NCBI GenBank assembly: GCA_900551985.1
Contig: URYG01000118.1
Coordinates: 1-10,040, forward strand
Length of the DNA stretch: 10,040 nucleotides
Direction: 5' to 3'
From: an uncultured Prevotella sp.
Lineage (GTDB): Bacteria; Bacteroidota; Bacteroidia; Bacteroidales; Bacteroidaceae
The translations under genes and the position numbers were made by a program. Below, piece by piece: positions 1 through 5,496 of the stretch. The notes beneath the pieces are model-generated. The model saw only the letters and a list, made by a program, of their open reading frames with translations, was not told the DNA's origin and did not search any database. How positions within the stretch are numbered: the first letter of the stretch is position 1; every line of letters begins with the position of its first letter.

Positions 1-47
1 GGGGGATGTTGTATTATGAACAAAGTAGAATCATAAAAACAAGAAAA

Positions 48-2600
48 ATGATGAAAAGAACGACTTCCCTTATACTGTGTCTTGTCTTGAGCATTTCCCT
101 ATTTGCTCAAAGCAGAGGTGTGACCTTTCAGGTGCATAACGAAACGCTTACTTCCGTGTTGAAGAAGATTGAAAAGGCGGGCGAGAAGAATATCCTCTTT
201 GCCTATCAGGCTACCGACCAATATCACGTTACAGCCAATATCCAGGCTAAGAGGCAGAAGGAAGCCCTGGAGATGGTACTGCAAGGGAAACCTTTCTCCT
301 TCGTAGAGCACAATACCTATTTTGCCGTTCAATACACGGGCAAGACGACCCGGGTGGAACAGATCAAGGGCCGCGTGGTGGATGAGCACCAGAAGCCTTT
401 GCCTTTCGCCAACGTGGTGTTGATTTCTACCTTCAACAAGGCTTATGTGGCCGGTTGCGTAACGGCAGAGGATGGAAGCTTCGTGCTTCCTTATGCCGAT
501 AAGGATGTGATGCTGAAGGTTTCGTTTGTGGGCTATAAGTCGCAGACCTTGGCCTGCAAGCCTGTCATGAACATCGGTCTGCATCCCGACACCCAGCAGC
601 TGAAGGCGGTAACCATCAAGAGTACTCGCCCCAATGTGGTGTATAAGGACGGCGCCTTCACCACCCTGGTATCAGGTACCATCCTGGGCGAACTGGGCTC
701 TGCCGAAGATATGATCAGCCAGTTGCCTTTCGTTTCGGGCGAAGCAGGCAGTTGGGAAATCATCGGCCGTGGAGCGCCCGAAATTTATCTCAACGGCAGA
801 AAACTGGAGAATCTGAATGAACTCAAACGGTTGAGCGCCAAGGATATTCTGAAGGCAGAAATCGTTACCGTTCCCGGAGCGCAGTATAGTTCCAAGACCA
901 ATGCCGTGATCCGTCTGCGTGCCGTTCGCAAGCGCGGACAGGGCTTGAGCGGAAGCCTTTATTCTGAATATTCCCAGGGCCGTTATTCGCCTCATGGCTA
1001 TGAGGATGTGCAGTTGAACTATCGCACGGGCGGACTCGATATTTTTGGCGAAGTGGGAGCGGGATTGGATCGCTCGCACACCACCGCCCATTCCGAAACC
1101 CAGCTCCATACCACCAGCGACTGGGATTTCAACAGCCGCAGAACCACGAATACCCTCGGTGGAGAGATTCTTATGAACGCAGGTTTCAACTATGAGATTT
1201 CCGAGCAGCAATCGCTGGGTATGCGCTATGAAACAACCAATATGATAGGCAACAACTACACCCACAGCTGGGGATCTACCGATGTATTGGAGGATGGCAA
1301 ACTGACGGAAAGCATGGGCGTAGATCTGTTTTCGAAGAGCAAGCCCCATTGGTCGCATAGCGTGAACGCCTATTATAATGGCGATTTCGGCAAATGGAAC
1401 ATCAATTTCAATGGCGACTTCTATAATAAGGTGAGCCAGAGCACCCAGACGGCGATAAACGACGGAAAGCTGGATGCGGAATCAGAGAGCAAGGTGAAGA
1501 GTAATCTCTATGCTGCCAAGCTGGTGGTGTCGGGACCTTTGTGGAAGGGTAGGCTTTCCTTCGGAACGGAAGAGATGTTTACCAACCGCCGCAACGACTT
1601 CACCCAGAGCGGCTTTTCTGCCGATGCCTTCAACCACATCCGCCAGTCTATCTATGCCGGATTCCTGGAGTATTATCTGAACATCGGGCGCATGAACTAT
1701 GGAGCCGGTTTGCGATACGAATACCAGAAGACCGATTATTACGAGAAGGATGTGCTGCAGGCGGAACAGAGTCCCAGCTACAGGGATTGGATTCCCTTCG
1801 TATCTGTTGGCTACAGCAAGGATAATCTGAATCTTGCCTTCTCCTATCGTCTGAACAAGTACAGTCCTATCTACGTCATGCTTCAGAGCAGCATCGACTA
1901 CGACAGCAAGTACGAGTACAAGTCGGGCGACCCTCATCTCAAGCCTCAGAAGCAGCACAGTTTCAATCTCTCTGGTAATTACAAGTGGCTGTCGTTTATG
2001 GCTTACTACAACTATGTGCTCGACATGTACATGACCTGGTATAAGCCTTACGACGAGGTGAATCATCCGAGTGTGCTTTTGCAGACGATGGCTTCGGTGC
2101 CTCATTCCTACCATTGTGGAGCCAATATCCGTGTGGCGCCTTCGTTTGGAATCTGGTACCCCAACCTCACGGCGAGTGTCTTCTACAGTCATGAGAATGT
2201 AGATCATCTCAATATCCCCGAGTTAGGCAATCAGCCGCGGTTTACCTTCAGCATGAACAACAATCTGAGGCTCCCCCACCGGTGGTTCCTGAATCTTTCG
2301 GGCAATGTCAGCACGAAGGCGGCGATGGGAATCGGAAGAAAGAAATGTATGGGCAACATGGAGTTCAGGGTTTCCAAGAACTTCATGAAGAACGATGCTC
2401 TCAAGGTGATGTTTGTAGTGCAAGACCTCTTGCATACAGGATATTATTATTTCGAAGCAAACGGCACGCAGTCGCATCGCACGTTTACCCGATATGCTGA
2501 TAATCAGAAAATTTTCATGAATGTGAGATACACATTCAATGCAACAAGAAATAAATATAAAGGTAGTGGCGCAGGACAGAGCGAAAGACAACGACTTTAA
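48..2600 (+). CDS. STN-domain outer-membrane beta-barrel receptor (TonB-dependent receptor-like)
   Basis: Predicted outer-membrane receptor that senses or imports an unknown ligand and signals to the sigma/anti-sigma pair downstream. I start at the ATG at 48 (another ATG follows directly) because it begins a clean signal peptide, MMKRTTSLILCLVLSISLFAQ. The upstream in-frame ATG at 6 would add 14 polar residues before it. In the 850-residue protein, an STN domain spans about 25-96 and a CarboxypepD_reg-like domain about 105-185 (GRVVDEHQKPLPFANVVL then DGSF and SFVGY). A plug-like segment covers about 205-295 (RGAPEIYLNGRKL), and the rest is aromatic-rich beta-barrel. The end, RYTFNATRNKYKGSG..RQRL, is typical of Bacteroidales barrels, so the stop is probably genuine although it overlaps the next gene. 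The layout fits the OMP_b-brl family better than SusC, and no SusD follows. The STN domain is known in FecA-type receptors to contact FecR. Ligand unknown. Confidence 0.9.
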   Translation: MMKRTTSLILCLVLSISLFAQSRGVTFQVHNETLTSVLKKIEKAGEKNILFAYQATDQYHVTANIQAKRQKEALEMVLQGKPFSFVEHNTYFAVQYTGKTTRVEQIKGRVVDEHQKPLPFANVVLISTFNKAYVAGCVTAEDGSFVLPYADKDVMLKVSFVGYKSQTLACKPVMNIGLHPDTQQLKAVTIKSTRPNVVYKDGAFTTLVSGTILGELGSAEDMISQLPFVSGEAGSWEIIGRGAPEIYLNGRKLENLNELKRLSAKDILKAEIVTVPGAQYSSKTNAVIRLRAVRKRGQGLSGSLYSEYSQGRYSPHGYEDVQLNYRTGGLDIFGEVGAGLDRSHTTAHSETQLHTTSDWDFNSRRTTNTLGGEILMNAGFNYEISEQQSLGMRYETTNMIGNNYTHSWGSTDVLEDGKLTESMGVDLFSKSKPHWSHSVNAYYNGDFGKWNINFNGDFYNKVSQSTQTAINDGKLDAESESKVKSNLYAAKLVVSGPLWKGRLSFGTEEMFTNRRNDFTQSGFSADAFNHIRQSIYAGFLEYYLNIGRMNYGAGLRYEYQKTDYYEKDVLQAEQSPSYRDWIPFVSVGYSKDNLNLAFSYRLNKYSPIYVMLQSSIDYDSKYEYKSGDPHLKPQKQHSFNLSGNYKWLSFMAYYNYVLDMYMTWYKPYDEVNHPSVLLQTMASVPHSYHCGANIRVAPSFGIWYPNLTASVFYSHENVDHLNIPELGNQPRFTFSMNNNLRLPHRWFLNLSGNVSTKAAMGIGRKKCMGNMEFRVSKNFMKNDALKVMFVVQDLLHTGYYYFEANGTQSHRTFTRYADNQKIFMNVRYTFNATRNKYKGSGAGQSERQRL

Positions 2601-3081
2601 GCAGCTATTCCTGGAAATGTATCCTCGATTGGTGCGTTATGCCGTGTCCCTTTTGGGAGACGGCAACGAGGCCCGTGACATTGTGGGAGATGTTTTCGAG
2701 AAGGCGTGGAACCAATTCTCCTCCTTGCAGATGGAAACAAGGAGGAGCTGGCTCTATGCATCGGTGAGAAATGCCTGCCTCAACTGGCTCAAGCACCAGC
2801 AGGTGGAACAGACCAACGTAGAGGCGCTGATAGAGGCCACCCGGTATGATATGAGTACCCAGTATGAGGAGCACGAGCGCCTGCTGCAACAGGCAGAGCA
2901 GATAGCGAGGGAGCTGAAGGAACCCACCTGCACGATTCTCCGCCTCTGCTATTTCGAGCATCTCACCTATCAGCAGGCAGCCGATAGGCTGGGCATCAGT
3001 CCCAACACCGTGAAGAAGCATATTTCCAAGGCACTCGCCATCTTGCGCGAGCGAATGAAGCATACAAACATAGAGAATTAG
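2539..3081 (+). CDS. ECF-type RNA polymerase sigma factor
   Basis: A 180-residue sigma-70 family factor of the extracytoplasmic-function group, which would direct RNA polymerase to target promoters when released by the FecR protein downstream. Region 2 spans about residues 20-86 (FKQLFLEMYPRLVRYAVSLL, then ARDIVGDVFEKAWNQF, RRSWLYASVRNACLNWLK). Region 4 spans about 125-172, with the helix-turn-helix LTYQQAADRLGISPNTVKKHISKA split across 142-165. The ATG at 2539 lies inside the receptor gene, giving a 62-bp overlap. A GTG at 2566 is a possible alternative start. In both cases the first 9-19 residues precede region 2 and are encoded entirely within the overlap. There is no convincing Shine-Dalgarno sequence at 2539, so translational coupling to the receptor is likely. 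Family assignment is secure; the regulon is unknown. Confidence 0.92.
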   Translation: MQQEINIKVVAQDRAKDNDFKQLFLEMYPRLVRYAVSLLGDGNEARDIVGDVFEKAWNQFSSLQMETRRSWLYASVRNACLNWLKHQQVEQTNVEALIEATRYDMSTQYEEHERLLQQAEQIARELKEPTCTILRLCYFEHLTYQQAADRLGISPNTVKKHISKALAILRERMKHTNIEN

Positions 3082-3085
3082 GAGG
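3080..3085 (+). promoter_or_regulatory. Strong Shine-Dalgarno AGGAGG for the FecR gene
   Basis: A perfect AGGAGG begins within the sigma-factor stop codon TAG and lies 7 nt before the ATG at 3093. Strong SD sites are uncommon in Bacteroidetes, where most starts (including the others in this window) rely on A/T-rich leaders. Here it fixes the FecR start and suggests that efficient anti-sigma synthesis is wanted relative to sigma. Confidence 0.85.
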
Positions 3086-3092
3086 AAAAGTC

Positions 3093-4313
3093 ATGAATAA
3101 GAATCAAGATCAAGAACTGGAACTAGGAAAGGGAAAGAATCATAGAATGGATTCTTTCAGCCATTCTTTGCAGCATCATCCTTTCCTTCAGGAACCGAAG
3201 GATGCAGAGGCAGAAAATGTTTCTGAAGCCCGACTTACCCGGATATTCGGGGAAGCCTTGGGCGATGAGCCTTCGAAGGAGGAAACGCTGGCGGCTTGGG
3301 AAGCCTTCGAGAAGAAGCATATTTCTTCAGAGAAAGAAACTCTACAGAAGGCAGAAGATGAATTATCAGAGAAAAAGATAGAGAATGAAATCGGAGGAGT
3401 AATCGGAAACGAAATCGGAAGGGAAATTGGAGATGAAATCGGAAGAGAAATCGAAGGCAAATCTTCTTCCAGAAAGGTTTCCAAGGCTCGAATCCTGACT
3501 TGGATTACAGCCTCAGTTGCAGTAGCGGCAAGCCTCTTTCTTTTTATTTTCCGTTCATCCCAGGAGATTTCTCAGCCAACGGAGTTCTCTATGGAGCTTT
3601 TCTCGGAGGTCACCTCTCCCCAGCAGGTGGAGCAGACCCTGAGCGATGGCTATTGCGTGGTTTCTACCCCGGCAGCAACCACCACCTTAGTAACGCTGAG
3701 CGATGGCACCAAGGTGATGCTCAACGCCAATTCTACGCTCGAATATCCTGCGTCTTTCGATGATGCATCAACCGATAAGGAAGCCGGCAAAGAAGGCCGT
3801 GCTGCCGATGCAGCCCATCAAGTCCGAGAAGTCCGTCTGAAGGGTGAGGCTCATTTCGAGGTAACCAAGAACCCTCATCGTCCTTTTGTAGTAAAGGCGG
3901 GCGAGATGCAGACGCAGGTGTTAGGCACCATATTCGACGTGAAAGCCTATCGCAAGGATGCCCCAAAGGTTACGCTGATGCAGGGCAAGGTGAAGGTGAG
4001 CAATGCCGATACGGAGGTGGAAATGCGTCCGGGTCAGACTGCTACGCTCCAGTCGGATAAGATAGTAGTGTCTAAGGCTTCGCCTTCAGCCTCCGACTGG
4101 CTGGAAGGCGATTTCGATATGGATCAGGTTACGCTGGCAGAGGCGATGAGCGACATCGGAGCCTGGTACAACAAGACCGTAGTCTTCCAATCCCAGGCGA
4201 ATATGGATAAGCTCATCCACTTCCGCTTCTCCCGAACCACATCCAGTCTTGCTTCTGTTCGCACTTCCGCTTCTCCCGCAGGGCAAGCCTGCAGGAAATC
4301 ATCACGGCGCTGA
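3093..4313 (+). CDS. FecR-type transmembrane anti-sigma factor, C-terminus frameshifted
   Basis: Predicted inner-membrane anti-sigma factor that holds the adjacent sigma factor and receives the receptor signal in the periplasm. As read it has 406 residues. The cytoplasmic part (about 1-130) contains six tetrapeptide repeats at 99-122. A transmembrane helix lies at about 134-153 (ILTWITASVAVAASLFLFIF). The FecR domain covers about 188-300 (TLSDGTKVMLNANSTLEYP, REVRLKGEAHFEV, VLGTIFDVKAY, VTLMQGKVKVS), with an extra ~20-residue charged insert after YPASF. A DUF4974-like domain starts at about 332 (WLEGDFDMDQVTLAEAMSDI). From residue 382 the reading frame is wrong: the tail TTSSLASVRTSASP...SSRR is unlike the family. 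Dropping 44 bp between the two copies of a 17-bp repeat restores HFRFSRRASLQEIITALNEM...GKIMVL with a stop at 4367-4369 and 410 residues. The gene may be damaged, switchable, or an assembly error. Confidence 0.88.
   Translation: MNKNQDQELELGKGKNHRMDSFSHSLQHHPFLQEPKDAEAENVSEARLTRIFGEALGDEPSKEETLAAWEAFEKKHISSEKETLQKAEDELSEKKIENEIGGVIGNEIGREIGDEIGREIEGKSSSRKVSKARILTWITASVAVAASLFLFIFRSSQEISQPTEFSMELFSEVTSPQQVEQTLSDGYCVVSTPAATTTLVTLSDGTKVMLNANSTLEYPASFDDASTDKEAGKEGRAADAAHQVREVRLKGEAHFEVTKNPHRPFVVKAGEMQTQVLGTIFDVKAYRKDAPKVTLMQGKVKVSNADTEVEMRPGQTATLQSDKIVVSKASPSASDWLEGDFDMDQVTLAEAMSDIGAWYNKTVVFQSQANMDKLIHFRFSRTTSSLASVRTSASPAGQACRKSSRR
3387..3458 (+). repeat. Six in-frame 12-bp tandem repeats (EIGx tetrapeptides)
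   Basis: Six degenerate copies of GAAATCGGARRN encode EIGG-VIGN-EIGR-EIGD-EIGR-EIEG in the cytoplasmic linker of the FecR protein, just before its transmembrane helix. Each unit is 12 bp, so copy-number change would lengthen or shorten the linker by four residues without breaking the frame. Confidence 0.85.
4218..4278 (+). repeat. 17-bp direct repeat flanking a 27-bp insert in the FecR gene
   Basis: CACTTCCGCTTCTCCCG occurs at 4218-4234 and again, identically, at 4262-4278, separated by 27 bp. One copy plus the spacer is 44 bp, which is not a multiple of three. Reading out of the first copy gives a foreign tail, while joining the first copy directly to the sequence after the second gives the family-typical DUF4974 end. 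The arrangement resembles an insertion with target duplication, or a slippage/template-switch product. Confidence 0.9.
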
Positions 4314-4348
4314 ACGAGATGGGTGTGGCAAAAGTCAGAATAGAAAAG

Positions 4349-4383
4349 GGCAAGATCATGGTGCTTTGAGCCATGGTCTTGCC
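4349..4383. terminator. Bidirectional hairpin terminator between FecR and WYL genes
   Basis: A 13-bp stem, GGCAAGATCATGG (4349-4361) with CCATGGTCTTGCC (4371-4383), encloses a 9-nt loop and has one U-G wobble on the plus strand (a C-A mismatch on the minus). It overlaps the restored-frame stop of the FecR gene at 4367-4369. On the plus strand a pyrimidine-rich TATTCC run follows. On the minus strand CTTTTCTATTCT follows, a better U tract. It therefore probably ends both convergent transcripts. Confidence 0.7.
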
Positions 4384-4413
4384 TATTCCTATTCCTATCC
4401 CTATTCCTATTCC
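4382..4413. repeat. TATTCC hexanucleotide repeat at the convergent gene junction
   Basis: About five tandem copies of the hexamer TATTCC, one with a T-to-C change, lie directly after the terminator stem. The last copies include the stop codon of the WYL gene (CTA at 4407-4409 on the plus strand) and its final Glu codon. Short tandem repeats of this kind can vary in number; here a change would fall at or just beyond the WYL stop. Confidence 0.8.
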
Positions 4414-5345
4414 ATTTCTTCATACATTTTCATTGCATCTCGATGTAAGTCGTGTATCTGTTCAGCCAACCATTCTGGTGAGAGGATTCTCAATTGGCTT
4501 CCCCGGCTCATTAAATATCCAAAGAAATCTACGGTAGGGCGCATGGTAATTTCGAAGTCCATATAGTTGTCGCCTTTTGCGATAGCTTTTTGAGTAGCAT
4601 GGAGGGGTAAGTCTTTTACTCGATACAGTTCGTAATCGTAAGCTCTAAATCTAATTCGTTCAACAGTAGTACCGTCGCCAATCAGCACTCCGTAATATTC
4701 CTTGAAGTAATCTTGAGCGTTGAAGTCTTGAGCTATCTCAAATTTGATATCTGTGGATTCTATGCTTTTGATTCTGTCAAGTGAGAATAGGGCATAGTAA
4801 TCCTTTACTTCTTGGGTTTCTGCTTCTGTATAATGGAAGTGTCCCAATACATACCAACGTTGCTTATGCAATTTTATGCAATATGGCTCGATAGTATAGC
4901 TTTTGGCATTTGTATTGCCATACCTCTTGTAAAGAATAGTTATCTTGATGTTTCGTTTCATGGCATCAAGGATTAGTTTGAGGCTTTCGCCTTCATATGG
5001 TACAGTTTCAAGCACGATTCTATCTTGAAGCGATACACATTCGCTAATAATATTGTTGGATGCAAGTGTGGCTAACATCCAGTTTTGTATGGAGTCAGAC
5101 TCTAATGCTTCAGGATTTCCAATAGAATATTTATATCCGTTTTTCCTGTTGCACTCGATGTATATGCCAAAAATGTCTTCTATGGCATCTTTGTGTCGAT
5201 TGAAGGTTGAACGAGCCAATTCAATTCCTTCGCTCATGTCCGTTTCAAGCCATTTCTTTTGAATATCTGCAAAAGAAATAGCTCGGGCTTTGTTGATGGT
5301 GTTTACCAACCAAATGTATTCTTTGAATTTCGCTTGAGTTCTCAT
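4407..5345 (-). CDS. WYL-domain transcriptional regulator
   Basis: A 312-residue DNA-binding regulator. The N-terminal region (about 1-78) looks like a winged helix-turn-helix, with a probable recognition helix at 44-55 (ARSTFNRHKDAI) and a wing around CNRKNGYKYSI. The WYL domain spans about 130-200 and includes the signature RWYVLGH at 163-169, where V replaces L of the name-giving motif. A WCX-like C-terminal dimerisation domain spans about 225-308 (FFGYLMSRGSQLRILSPEWL...). Domain order matches CapW/BrxR-type regulators, which are known to repress phage-defence operons and are thought to sense a nucleic-acid ligand through the WYL pocket. It is divergent from the DUF262 operon and separated by a 151-bp gap containing a candidate operator, so it probably represses that operon and perhaps itself. 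The ligand is unknown. The ATG at 5343-5345 is the first start available in this frame. Confidence 0.9.
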   Translation of the reverse strand: MRTQAKFKEYIWLVNTINKARAISFADIQKKWLETDMSEGIELARSTFNRHKDAIEDIFGIYIECNRKNGYKYSIGNPEALESDSIQNWMLATLASNNIISECVSLQDRIVLETVPYEGESLKLILDAMKRNIKITILYKRYGNTNAKSYTIEPYCIKLHKQRWYVLGHFHYTEAETQEVKDYYALFSLDRIKSIESTDIKFEIAQDFNAQDYFKEYYGVLIGDGTTVERIRFRAYDYELYRVKDLPLHATQKAIAKGDNYMDFEITMRPTVDFFGYLMSRGSQLRILSPEWLAEQIHDLHRDAMKMYEEME

Positions 5346-5427
5346 GTTATATACGATTTTATCTACATTAAATAACGAGTTTTTTGCGATTTTATTGATT
5401 TGTGATACATTTTTTCTTAAAAAAAAG

Positions 5428-5454
5428 AACTTGTCCTATGATTTGATACAAGTT
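5428..5454. promoter_or_regulatory. Candidate WYL operator: 7-bp inverted repeat
   Basis: AACTTGT at 5428-5434 and ACAAGTT at 5448-5454 form a perfect inverted repeat with a 13-bp spacer. The arm centres are 20 bp apart, about two helical turns, as expected for a dimeric regulator. Similarity continues imperfectly outward (A-rich on the left, T-rich on the right). The site overlaps the -33 region of the DUF262 operon promoter, so occupancy would block transcription. Assignment to the WYL protein is inferred from position. Confidence 0.6.
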
Positions 5455-5467
5455 TTTCTTATCTTTG
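5437..5467 (+). promoter_or_regulatory. Bacteroidetes-type promoter of the DUF262 operon
   Basis: TATCTTTG at 5460-5467 matches the Bacteroidetes -7 consensus TAnnTTTG exactly. TATG at 5437-5440, 19 bp upstream, is a one-mismatch fit to the -33 TTTG element. The implied start of transcription, about 7 nt past the -7 box, gives a short A/T-rich leader of roughly 20-25 nt before the ATG at 5497. No Shine-Dalgarno sequence is visible. Confidence 0.7.
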
Positions 5468-5496
5468 TGCCGACATAACAAATAATTTCATAAAAT

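Noticed and set aside
6..47. Earlier receptor start at position 6
   Set aside because: It would put 14 polar residues in front of the signal peptide, whereas ATG 48 starts a normal one.
672..1358. Long minus-strand open frame (about 228 codons) opposite the receptor
   Set aside because: It lies wholly opposite a well-recognised coding frame, shows no known domain, and fits the antisense openness expected in GC-balanced coding DNA. The same applies to the long antisense frames at 1482-2207, 2223-2591 and 2605-3063.
4382..4413. CRISPR-like short repeat array
   Set aside because: The units are 6-bp hexamers in direct tandem with no spacers, so this is a microsatellite.
4124..4423. Minus-strand frame reading NRNRDRNRNR through the hexamer repeats
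   Set aside because: It is a by-product of the TATTCC repeats, overlaps the FecR gene and the terminator, and has no initiation context of its own.
4249..4566. Plus-strand open frame across the FecR end, terminator and WYL 3' end
   Set aside because: It contains the restored-region bases in a wrong frame and runs opposite the WYL gene. The YSYPYSYS stretch comes from the microsatellite.
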